Assembly: GCA_035711865.1 (NCBI GenBank) | Contig: DASTBT010000129.1 | Coordinates: 30,931-94,930 of the forward strand | From: JAOUEA01 sp035711865 | GTDB taxonomy: Bacteria; Actinomycetota; UBA4738; HRBIN12 | Reading direction: 5' to 3' | DNA length: 64,000 bases | Shown: positions 34,348-43,000 of the stretch, in pieces | How the letters are laid out: each line of letters starts with the position of its first letter | Position numbering within the stretch: the stretch's first letter is position 1 | Program-made: the position numbers and the translations under genes | The notes under the pieces: model-generated | The model's input: the letters and a program-made list of their open reading frames with translations, nothing else | Database searches by the model: none | Told to the model about the DNA's origin: nothing

Positions 34348-35766
34348 TCAGAGCTCGGCGGCCGTCTCGGCCTCGATGGCGGGCTGCTCGGCGGCCGCCT
34401 CGACCTCGGTGGAGGGCTGCTCGGTGGCCGCCTCGGCCTCGGTAGCGGGCTGCTCGGGGGCGGGCTGCTCGAGGGCCTTGCCGCCGCTTCCGGCGTCGCC
34501 CCCGCCGTGACCGCTGCCGCCGCCGGCTCCGCTGCCGCCGCCGGCTCCGCTGCCGCCGCCGGCTCCGCTGCCGCCGCCGGCTCCGCTGCCGCCGCCGGCT
34601 CCGCTGCCGCCGCCGGCTCCGCTGCCGCTCCCGGTTCCGGCGCCGTTGCCACCGTTGCCACCACTGTTGCCACCGCGGTCGAGGCCACTGCCGCCGCCGC
34701 CACCCGCATCGCTGCCGCTGTGGCTGTCTCCGCCGCCGGTGGAGCTTCCGGCGATAATGCCGCCACCACCTTCACCGATGTCGATCGGGTCGACGCCGAC
34801 TTCCGGTGCGGGCGGTGGGGCCGGGCTCACGTTTACGGCGAGGCTGATCCCCGGCGTGGTCGGGGCGCCACCTTCGCCGCCGTCGAGGCCGGGCCCGGCC
34901 GGCTCCTGCTCGTTCGGACCGCCTTCGTCGGTTCCATCGCCGGGAGGGGGAGTAGTCGTTTGGCCGGGGGTCTGCGGGCCGGCCGACTGCGACTGTGCGC
35001 GATCGATGCCGTCGACCTGCACGCGGGTGGTCCCCAGGGCGAGTGCGAGCACGATCGCGCTCGCCACCGCCGCGCCGCCGAGAGCCAGGTTCCCGAGCCG
35101 CCGGTTCAGGGCGCTCTGGGCGCCGACCGCTCGCCCACGTGCCGCGGTCGAGCTCGAGATGGCCGTGACCGAGCCGGCTCCCGCGGCAACGGCTGCGTCG
35201 GATCGGTCGTCGCCGACCGGCTCGGCTTCGGGCACGCTCAGGATCAGGTCGTCGCGATCGATGGTCGGCGTCAGCGGCAGGATGACCACCGGAGCGGGCT
35301 CCCGGTCGTCGATGATCGGTTCGTCGGTCGCCGTCATGCCGCCGAGCAGCATCGCGCGCAACACGTCTGGGTCGTTCGCCGCGTTCTCCAGCAAGGCCGC
35401 CCCGCGTCCGGTCATGGTGGCGCTGGGCTGGCCGGTGAGCCGCGCGACGGTCGGTCCGAGGTCCTGGAGCACCCGTGATGGCTCGACCCGGGCCGCGCCC
35501 CCGATCGGCACGACGGCGCCCGGCCACACCAGCACGACCTTGGTGTTCGGAGACATGTCGGTGATCATGCCGACGGCGGTGGCTCCGATGCCGTCGTCGA
35601 GCACGACCACGTCGGGGCGGTAGACGGCCATCTGCCGCGCGAGCTCCGCGGTCGTGGCAGCCTCCGCCACGACGTCGTACCCCTCTCCGTCCAGCACGAA
35701 GCGAAGCAGGCCCTTCCGAGTGGATGGGCCCTCCCCGACCACGATGCGGACGCCCCTTGAGCTCAT
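34348..35766 (-). CDS. Membrane protein: degenerate receiver domain, one TM helix, Gly/Ser repeat stalk
   Basis: This 472-residue protein has four parts. Residues ~5-105 resemble a response-regulator receiver (VRIVVGEGPSTRKGLLRFV, then RPDVVVLDDGIG), but the N-terminal acidic pair is replaced by Gly-Glu-Gly and the conserved Lys is absent, so normal phosphotransfer is doubtful although Asp57/58 remains. A polar linker runs to ~225, one hydrophobic helix follows (226-245), then an external part of ~225 residues: Pro/Thr-rich, Gly-rich, six GAGGGS repeats, and a Glu/Ala/Pro tail (EQPATEAEAATEQPS). ATG 35766 overlaps the stop of a small upstream gene. Function is unknown; a surface stalk or envelope sensor is a guess. 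Confidence 0.7.
   Translation of the reverse strand: MSSRGVRIVVGEGPSTRKGLLRFVLDGEGYDVVAEAATTAELARQMAVYRPDVVVLDDGIGATAVGMITDMSPNTKVVLVWPGAVVPIGGAARVEPSRVLQDLGPTVARLTGQPSATMTGRGAALLENAANDPDVLRAMLLGGMTATDEPIIDDREPAPVVILPLTPTIDRDDLILSVPEAEPVGDDRSDAAVAAGAGSVTAISSSTAARGRAVGAQSALNRRLGNLALGGAAVASAIVLALALGTTRVQVDGIDRAQSQSAGPQTPGQTTTPPPGDGTDEGGPNEQEPAGPGLDGGEGGAPTTPGISLAVNVSPAPPPAPEVGVDPIDIGEGGGGIIAGSSTGGGDSHSGSDAGGGGGSGLDRGGNSGGNGGNGAGTGSGSGAGGGSGAGGGSGAGGGSGAGGGSGAGGGSGAGGGSGHGGGDAGSGGKALEQPAPEQPATEAEAATEQPSTEVEAAAEQPAIEAETAAEL
34511..34618. repeat. Six perfect 18-bp tandem repeats inside a coding region
   Basis: The unit CCGCTGCCGCCGCCGGCT repeats from 34511 in six identical copies, with a degraded seventh at 34619. 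Being a multiple of three, it encodes GAGGGS units in the minus-strand receiver-like protein. Perfect identity implies recent expansion and probable length variation between strains. Confidence 0.95.
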
Positions 35767-35894
35767 GCGTTCGCTGTCCCCTGTTCGGCCCCCATATCCC
35801 TTGGGAGCGTACCGCATGGTCTCACGAGAACGCTGCTGCCATGCGGCGGAAAACCGACTGGCCCGAGCGAGCTAGTTCCTTTGCCGAGTGTCAT
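35763..35894 (-). CDS. Small 43-residue gene coupled to the receiver-like gene
   Basis: ATG 35894 is preceded by GGGGGAGG at good spacing, the strongest ribosome-binding site in this intergenic region. The frame runs 43 codons (MTLGKGTSSLGPVGFPPHGS...) and its TGA overlaps the ATG of the receiver-like gene (ATGA). It has no recognisable domain, and its composition is Gly/Ser/Pro-rich. It could be a real microprotein or a translational leader that carries ribosomes to the next start. There is no run of control codons, so it is not an attenuator. Confidence 0.45.
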   Translation of the reverse strand: MTLGKGTSSLGPVGFPPHGSSVLVRPCGTLPRDMGAEQGTANA

Positions 35895-36053
35895 CGGTCC
35901 TCCCCCTAAGACTCGGCCGGCGGCGCCGCCAACTTGACCCCACCGGCAGACATTCTGCGGTGGGCGACTCAGGCCTCGACGATCGACCTTTGAGGGAAGA
36001 GATGATGTGGCGCATCGATCCTGACCGAGCTGTCGGCGTCGACGGGTCGAACC

Positions 36054-36968
36054 TCAGGGGAGCGAACCGCTGACATCGAGGGTGGCGGCGGCCCTCGGGA
36101 ATCCCGGGCAGCGGAACGAGACCGAGACCGAACCTTCGAATCCCGTCACGGTCCAGTCGGTGTCCACCACCTCGACCTCGGTCGTCGTGAGATCGACGTC
36201 GATCGGAGCCGGCGCCTTGTCGCCCCGACCACAACGGGCCGGCACACCGTCGACCGTGCCCTCCCATCCCGACCCTGCGGGCACGATGTCGCCGTCGAGG
36301 CCCGCCCACGCCGACGGGCAGCCCCCTTCGTCGGGCCCGCATGCCGATCGGAACGACCAGCGATCGTCTGCGCTCTTCCCCCGCCGGGGATCCTCGATGC
36401 CGAATGCAGCTCCGATCGACCGTGCCCGCCGGACCGTCAACTCCACCTCGTACACGCCGTTGAGATGGGCCTCGTCGTCGGGCGGCGTGGGCACCGTGAC
36501 CGGGGTCGCCGCGGACGGCGGCGAATCACCCTCGCTGCTCAAGGCGATGACCTGGTAGTCGTACTCCTGTCCGATCGTCACGTCCTCGTCGACGAACGAG
36601 AGCGTCGACCGGTGGATCACCGGATCGAGCGGGGCACCGTCGCGCATCAGCCGGTACCCGTTCGCCGCCGCGCCGGTCTCCGGCGGGGTCCATCGCAGCG
36701 AGACCGTCGCGTCGATGCGCTCGCATGGATCGGTGCAGATCGTGGGCGTCGCTTCGAGCGCGACCGGGGCAGACGGGGGGCCAGGTGAACGGGTCGTCCA
36801 CAAGATCGCTGCAGCGACCACGAGGAGGGCCCCCAACGCGAGCCCGATCGCGAGCCGCCGGTCGCTCCGTTCCGGCGTGTCCGGGATGGCCACGCTGTCG
36901 GGATACGGAGCTTCAGGTTCGGGGGAGCTGGACGGGGGGGATTGAGGCTGCTCGGGATCCATGGGCAT
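36054..36968 (-). CDS. Single-pass membrane protein with fibronectin-III-like domain
   Basis: This 304-residue protein has a Pro/Ser/Glu-rich cytoplasmic tail of ~40 residues, a helix (LAIGLALGALLVVAAAILW, about 45-65), then an external FN3-like domain (SLRWTPPETGAAANGYRLMR, then EYDYQVIALSSEGDSPPSAA, typical of FN3 strands) and a C-terminal domain of ~125 residues with four Cys (SACGPDEGGCPS, then ARCG and RCPG) that may form disulfides. Start ATG 36968 or 36962 (MDPEQPQ) cannot be separated. It is divergent from the metH/metF-like gene. Ligand and role are unknown. Confidence 0.75.
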   Translation of the reverse strand: MPMDPEQPQSPPSSSPEPEAPYPDSVAIPDTPERSDRRLAIGLALGALLVVAAAILWTTRSPGPPSAPVALEATPTICTDPCERIDATVSLRWTPPETGAAANGYRLMRDGAPLDPVIHRSTLSFVDEDVTIGQEYDYQVIALSSEGDSPPSAATPVTVPTPPDDEAHLNGVYEVELTVRRARSIGAAFGIEDPRRGKSADDRWSFRSACGPDEGGCPSAWAGLDGDIVPAGSGWEGTVDGVPARCGRGDKAPAPIDVDLTTTEVEVVDTDWTVTGFEGSVSVSFRCPGFPRAAATLDVSGSLP

Positions 36969-37061
36969 CCAGTTCGAAGGGGTGAACGGATGGTACCGAT
37001 GGGGAGCCGACGCCGTCGACGCCCGAGCACCGAGCCGATCGACGTCTGGGACCATCGACAC

Positions 37062-38906
37062 ATGGATCGCACCAGCCTGACCCGGACGCTCGTCGATGAC
37101 GTGCTGCTCGCCGACGGAGGCACGGGAGCCGCGCTCCTGGCGGCCGGCATGCCCACCTCGGGGTGCGTCGAGGCATGGAACACCGAAGAACCGGATCGTG
37201 TCGAGGAGCTGCACGGCGCGTTCGTGGCGGCGGGCGCGCGGCTCGTGATCACGAACACGTTCGGCGCCAACCGCGTCCGGCTTGCCCCGCACGGCCTCGG
37301 CTCGCGGGTCGCGGAGCTCAACGAGGCGGGGGTCCTCGCGGCGAGGCGCGCCGGCGCGCACCTGGTCGGGGGATCGATGGGACCGCTGGGCATCAGGTTG
37401 GCGCCGTACGGTCGGCTCAGCCCGGATGAGGCCTTCGATGCCTACCGTGAGCAGGCCGCGGCCCTCGCATCCGCGGGAGTCGACCTGTTCGTGATCGAGA
37501 CCCAATCGGACCTGCGGGAGATGGAACAGGCGCTCGCGGCCACCCGTGCGGCGGCATCCGACCTCGCGGTGCTGATCAGCGCGACCTTCACGCGGGACGA
37601 TCGCACCCCGCTCGGCTCGACGCCCGAGGAGGTGGCGACGCGGCTCGTCGAGCTCGGCACCGACGCGATCGGCGTGAACTGCGGGGAAGGACCGGCCCAG
37701 ATGCTGCGGGTGGTGAAGGCGATGGTGCCGGTCGCGGAGGGCACGCCGTTGGCCGCCCGGCCCAACGCAGGCGGGCCGGCTCGCGCCGCCGGCCGAGTCG
37801 TGTATCCGGCGACCCCCTCGTACGTCGCGGAGCATGCCGTCGCAGCGGTGGCCGAAGGCGCGACGCTCGTGGGCGGCTGTTGCGGCACGGGTCCGGAGCA
37901 CACGGCCGCGATCGCGCTCGCCTTGCGTGACGGTCGTGCATCGTTCCCTCCCGAACCTCGCGCCTCGCATCCGCCCCGGAGGACGACATCCGCTTCCGTG
38001 GGGCCCACGGCCTTGCAGCGAGCGCTAGCGGATCGGCGATTCGTGATCGCGGTGGAGATGGAGCCGCCGCGCTCGACCAGCGTCGCGATGCTCGTGGCCG
38101 CGGCCAGCACCCTGCGTGACGCGGGCGCCGATGTCGTCGACGTCGCGGATTCGCCGATGGCGAAGATGCGCATGAGCGCCTGGGCGGCGTGCCGCACGAT
38201 CCAGGAGGAAGCCGGCATCGAAACCGTGCTGCACTTCCCGACCCGCGGGCGGAACCTGCTTCGGCTCCAGGGGGACCTGCTCGGCGCGCACGCGCTCGGC
38301 ATCCGGAACGTCTTCGTCTGCGTGGGTGACCCGGTCGCCATCGGTGAGTACCCGCATTCGTTGAACGACGTCGACGTCACGGCGACCGGCATGCTCGAGC
38401 TCGTCACGAGCGGGTTCAACGAGGGACGCGACCGCCTGGGCTCGACGATCGGCGAGCCGACCTCGTTCTTCGTCGGCGCCGCGGTCTCCCCTGCCGCCAT
38501 CGCGTTGGATCGCGAGGTGTGGCTGCTGGAGCGGAAGGTCGATGCGGGTGCGTCGTTCCTGCTCTCGCAGCCCGTGTTCGACGTGGCCCGTCTGCGCGAG
38601 CTGCGCGGCGCCTACCGGCGGACGACCGGCCGAGAGCTCGACGTGCCGCTGATCGCGGGGGTGCTTCCGCTCGTCTCGGCTCGACACGCGGTGTTTCTGC
38701 ACAACGAGGTTCCCGGTGTCGTGATCCCCGACGAGGTCCTGTCTCGCGTGGAAGCTGCCGGCGAGGATCCATGGCGGGTCGGGCGTGCGATCGCGCTCGA
38801 GCTGATCGACGACCTCCGGGCCGAGGGAGCCGCCGGCATCTACCTGATGCCGCAGTTCGGCCGCTACGACATGGCGGCAGACATCGTCGAGGCGGTCAGG
38901 GCCTGA
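37062..38906 (+). CDS. Bifunctional homocysteine S-methyltransferase / methylenetetrahydrofolate reductase
   Basis: In this 614-residue fusion, residues ~1-290 form the zinc-dependent homocysteine methyltransferase barrel (LLADGGTGAALLAAG, GVNCGEG, and GGCCGTGPEHTAAI supplying the three zinc Cys); residues ~325-614 are the FAD-dependent MetF domain (VIAVEMEPPRSTS, FVCVGDP, PVFDVARLRELR). The layout is that of Bacillus YitJ, coupling reduction of methylene-THF to homocysteine methylation. No cobalamin domain is present, so methyl transfer may use another donor or a separate partner. ATG 37062 lies ~90 bp from the divergent FN3 gene. Confidence 0.9.
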   Translation: MDRTSLTRTLVDDVLLADGGTGAALLAAGMPTSGCVEAWNTEEPDRVEELHGAFVAAGARLVITNTFGANRVRLAPHGLGSRVAELNEAGVLAARRAGAHLVGGSMGPLGIRLAPYGRLSPDEAFDAYREQAAALASAGVDLFVIETQSDLREMEQALAATRAAASDLAVLISATFTRDDRTPLGSTPEEVATRLVELGTDAIGVNCGEGPAQMLRVVKAMVPVAEGTPLAARPNAGGPARAAGRVVYPATPSYVAEHAVAAVAEGATLVGGCCGTGPEHTAAIALALRDGRASFPPEPRASHPPRRTTSASVGPTALQRALADRRFVIAVEMEPPRSTSVAMLVAAASTLRDAGADVVDVADSPMAKMRMSAWAACRTIQEEAGIETVLHFPTRGRNLLRLQGDLLGAHALGIRNVFVCVGDPVAIGEYPHSLNDVDVTATGMLELVTSGFNEGRDRLGSTIGEPTSFFVGAAVSPAAIALDREVWLLERKVDAGASFLLSQPVFDVARLRELRGAYRRTTGRELDVPLIAGVLPLVSARHAVFLHNEVPGVVIPDEVLSRVEAAGEDPWRVGRAIALELIDDLRAEGAAGIYLMPQFGRYDMAADIVEAVRA

Positions 38907-38968
38907 GTCCCGTCGCAGCGTTCCGGCGGTCAAGGCGCGACGGGCCGCGGTCGATACCTGGCTCGCCC

Positions 38969-39922
38969 ATGTCGCGCCGATCGATCGTCTTCGTGCTGCT
39001 CCTGCTCTCCGTCGCACCTGTCGGCGTGCCGGGGCCCGCGATCGCGTCCCCGGTTCGATCCGAAGCGAGGTCGGCCGTCGACATCGCCGTGCTCGATGCC
39101 AGGATCGAGAAGGCGCAGGCGCGGGTGGACCGTTGGTACGGAAGGATCGAGCGCTGGTATCGGCGCATCGATCGAGCGGCACGGCGGGTGGAGCGTCTCG
39201 AGGAGGCGGGCGCGAGCTCGTCGACCACCGCGCCGGTCCTGCAGCGGACCGTGTCCCGTCGTCGTCCGCCGGTATCCCCGCTCGAGGAAGCGCAGCGCGA
39301 CCTTCGCCGTATCCTCAAGGACCCGTGGGCTGGCCACGTTCAGGAAGAGCTCGACACGTGGAGCGCGTTCCTCGCCGAGATGGTGCACGCCCGGGAGCGG
39401 GCGCTGCGCCCGGCTCCGGCCGAGGATCGCACCCCCCGCGACGAAGGAGGCGAGCGGCGCGACGACGGAGGGCTGCTGCCCGGCGAGCCGGTCACCTACG
39501 AGGGCTGGGCGGGTGCGTTCCTCCGCAGGCTCGACGCTCCCCGATGCGACGCGAACCTGCTGATCGTCGTGTCGTGGGAGACGGCAGAGTCGACCTCGGC
39601 CGCGTTCAATCCGCTCGCGACCACACGCGACATGCCGGGGGCGACCGACATGAACTCGGTCGGTGTGAAGGACTTCGTCTCGGTCGATCAAGGTCTGGAC
39701 GCCTCCCGCGACACGCTCCTCCTCGGTGCGGCGTCGTACGGATACGGAGCCATCGTCGACAGCCTGCGCCGATGCCGGCCGGCTTCGTCCACCGCTCGCG
39801 CGATCAACGCGTCGGCATGGTGCCGGGGGTGTGTGGGCGGCGCTTACATCGTGGGGCTCCTGCCGATCGTGCGTACGTCCTACGCGGAGCATTCGGCTCG
39901 GCTCGTGTCGACCTCGGCGTGA
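38969..39922 (+). CDS. Secreted coiled-coil protein with lysozyme-like domain
   Basis: This 317-residue protein has a signal peptide (IVFVLLLLSVAPVGVPGPA), an Arg-rich coiled coil (RIERWYRRIDRAARRVERLE), a basic/acidic linker, and a C-terminal domain of ~130 residues resembling phage and actinobacterial lysozyme-like modules: SWETAESTSAAFNPLATT carries the candidate catalytic Glu, followed by DMNSVGVKDFVSVDQGLDAS and a Cys-containing end (CRRP, WCRGCVGG). It probably cleaves peptidoglycan or is a substrate-anchoring relative. ATG 38969 starts the signal peptide. Confidence 0.7.
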   Translation: MSRRSIVFVLLLLSVAPVGVPGPAIASPVRSEARSAVDIAVLDARIEKAQARVDRWYGRIERWYRRIDRAARRVERLEEAGASSSTTAPVLQRTVSRRRPPVSPLEEAQRDLRRILKDPWAGHVQEELDTWSAFLAEMVHARERALRPAPAEDRTPRDEGGERRDDGGLLPGEPVTYEGWAGAFLRRLDAPRCDANLLIVVSWETAESTSAAFNPLATTRDMPGATDMNSVGVKDFVSVDQGLDASRDTLLLGAASYGYGAIVDSLRRCRPASSTARAINASAWCRGCVGGAYIVGLLPIVRTSYAEHSARLVSTSA

Positions 39923-40012
39923 AGGGTGGCCAGGTCGGCGCATCGGCATGTCGAGGTTCCGACGTCTCCGCCGATGGCACGTGACCGTATCGACCTGCGA
40001 GAATGACCCTTC

Positions 40013-43000
40013 GTGGACGCGCATCCCGAGATCGCCGTGGTCCCCATGCCGGGTGAGCCACCCGCCGTGATCCCGGCCCTGCTCGAGACGATCGAGCGCG
40101 GTGTCGAGCCCGAGCGCCGCGACGCCATCACGACGTTCGCCAAGGCGCTCCTCCGAAGGCTCTCGTCCGACGAACTCGAGGAAGCCGGCGTCGACGCCCT
40201 GTTCGGTTTGGTCCGATCGACGTTCGAGTTCATCGACCAGCGCGGCACGAAGGCCTCGCTCGTGCGGGTCTATGACCCCACCGTCGAGAGTGACGGCTTC
40301 GAGACCGTCGGCACGGTGATCCAGACGAACACCGACGACTCCCCGTTCCTCGTGGACTCGGTGCAGGAGGAGCTGCTCGCCCGCGGCATGGGGGTTCGCC
40401 GGCTGCTGCATCCGGTCGTGGGAACGATCCGCGACGACCAGGGACGGATCGAGCGGGTGATGTCTGGTCGCGACGCGAGCCATCGGGAATCGGTGATGCA
40501 TTTCGAAGTCGATCGGCCGCTCTCGGCCGCCGAGCGCGGCGATCTGGAGCGCCGGATCACAACGATCCTGCACGACGTCCGTCTCGCCGTGCGCGACTTC
40601 GAACCGATGCAGGAGCGCGTGCGCCACATGATCGAGCTCGCGCGGACCGCCGCGATCCGGTATCCGCCTCAGGAGGTCGGGGAGGCCATCGACTTCCTCG
40701 AGTGGCTCGCAGAGCTGAACTTCGTGTTGCTCGGCTACCGCGAGTACGAGCTCGTCGACATCGACGGTCGGTCGCGGGCGGGTATCCGCGCCGTGCCCGG
40801 CAGCGGGCTCGGCATCCTGAGCGACGTGGCGCGCTCGGCGTTCGCGGAGGTCACGCCCCTCGCGGATCTCGACGAGGTCGTGAGGGCACGGATCGAGGGC
40901 GGGGACCTGCTGGTCTTCTCGAAGACGAACGCCTACTCCACGGTGCACCGCCGCGCTCGCATGGACTACATCGGCGTGCGGATCATCGACGCCGACGGCG
41001 AGATCACCGGCGAGGCGCGGCTGATCGGCCTGTTCACGTCGAAGGCGTACATGGAGCCGGCAGCCAAGACGCCGCTGTTGCATCACAAGCTCGAGCAGAT
41101 CGTCGCCGCCGAGGACCTGATCCCGGGGTCCCACGATTACAAGGAAGCGGTCGAGCTGTTCGAATCGTTCCCGAAGGACGAGCTCTTCCAGGCCTCCGCC
41201 GACGAGCTGCGCGGGCTGGTCGTGGGGTTGCTGCAGCTCGAGAAGCACGGAGGCATCCGTGTGCTCGTTCGTCGCGATCTCTACGGACGCAGCGTTTCGA
41301 TCGTGGTCGCACTGCCCCGTGATCGGTTCAACGCGGCGCTGCGCAAGCGGCTGCAGCAGTACTTCCTGGAGCAGTTCCACGGCACGTCCGTGGACTACCA
41401 CCTCTCGTTGGGTGAGACGGAGTCGGCGCGCATCTTCTTCACGGTGCACGTCGGATCGGGCACGCAGATCCCCGAGGTGCCCTACGAGCGTCTCGAGCAG
41501 GGGGTGGAGCGGCTGGCGAGGAGCTGGGACGACGATCTGCTCGACGCGCTGGTGGAGCGTGTCGGACCCGAGCGAGCCCCGACCCTTGCCGAGGAGTATT
41601 CGCCGCGGTTCCCCAGCTACTACAAGGCCTCGGACGAGTGGGGATTGATCGTCGACGACGTGCTCGCCCTCGAGGAGCTGCGGTCCAGCCCCGAGGGGTT
41701 CCTCGTGGGCATCGGCAACGAGACCAAAGGAGAGCGGCTCACGCGGGTACGGCTGTACAAGACCGGAGGGAAGGTCGACCTCTCGGCCTTCATGCCGATC
41801 CTCGAGGCGCTCGGCCTGCGTGCGGTGGAAGAGATCCCGACCCAGGTGGTGGGGGAGGGGAAGACCTACATCCACGACTTCGGCGTGCTGGACTCCCGCG
41901 GCGCCGTTCTCGATCTCGGCAAGGAAGCCGAGCACGTCGCGGCGACGATCGCGGCGGTCTGGCGCGGGGAGGCCGAGTCGGACTCGCTCAACCGCCTGGT
42001 CACGCTCTCCGACCTCGACTGGCAGCAGGTCCACGTCTTGCGCGCACTCCGCAGGTACCGGATGCGCGTGTCCTCGCGCTTCACCGAGGAGTACCGCAAC
42101 GACGCGATGGCCGCGAACCCGCACATCGCGGCGGGCATCGTGGACCTGTTCGAGGCGAAGTTCGATCCGAAGCGCGCCGCTTCCGATGAGGAGATCGACG
42201 AGATCCGCCAGTCGATCCACGCGGACCTGCGCGACGTGGACTCCCTCGACCAGGACAACATCCTGCGCAGCCTGCTGGGCACGGTCGAGGCGATCGTGCG
42301 GACCAACGCGTACCTGCCGGAGCGCACCTCGCTCAGCTTCAAGCTGCGCTCGGCGCGTGTGCCCGAGATGCCCAAGCCGCATCCCTTGTTCGAGATCTTC
42401 GTCTACTCGCCGCACATGGAGGCGATCCACCTGCGGGCCGGGCTGATCGCCCGCGGAGGCATACGGTGGTCGGACCGTAAAGAGGACTATCGCACCGAGG
42501 TTCTGGGCCTGATGAAAGCTCAGAAGGTGAAGAACGCGGTGATCGTCCCCGACGGCTCGAAAGGCGGCTTCATCTTGCGGCGGACGCCGACCTCGCGTGA
42601 GGAGCTCGAGGCCGAGGTGTCGGCGAGGTACGTGATGTTCATGCAGGGCATGCTGGACATCACCGACAACCGGGTCGACGGCGCGGTCGTGCATCCCGAA
42701 CATGTCCGGATCCACGACGGCGAGGACTCGTACCTGGTCGTCGCCGCCGACAAGGGCACCGCCAGGTTCAGCGACACCGCGAACGCGGTCAGCCTCGACT
42801 ACGGGTTCTGGCTCGGTGACGCGTTCGCGAGCGGGGGGTCGCAGGGGTACGACCACAAGGCCCTCGGCATCACCGCGAGAGGGGCATGGGAATCGGTCAA
42901 GCGCCACTTCCGCGAGATCGGGATCGACGTGATGGCAGAGCCGTTCACCGTCGTGGGCATCGGCGACATGTCGGGCGACGTCTTCGGCAACGGCATGCTC

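Noticed and set aside
34511..34636. Regularly spaced repeats as a CRISPR array
   Set aside because: Units are contiguous with no spacers, 18 bp long, in frame, and encode GAGGGS inside a real gene.
36002..36073. 23-codon plus-strand frame starting MMWRIDPDR
   Set aside because: It has a fair ribosome-binding site but runs into the end of the FN3 gene on the other strand and has no downstream gene to couple with; too weak to list as a gene.
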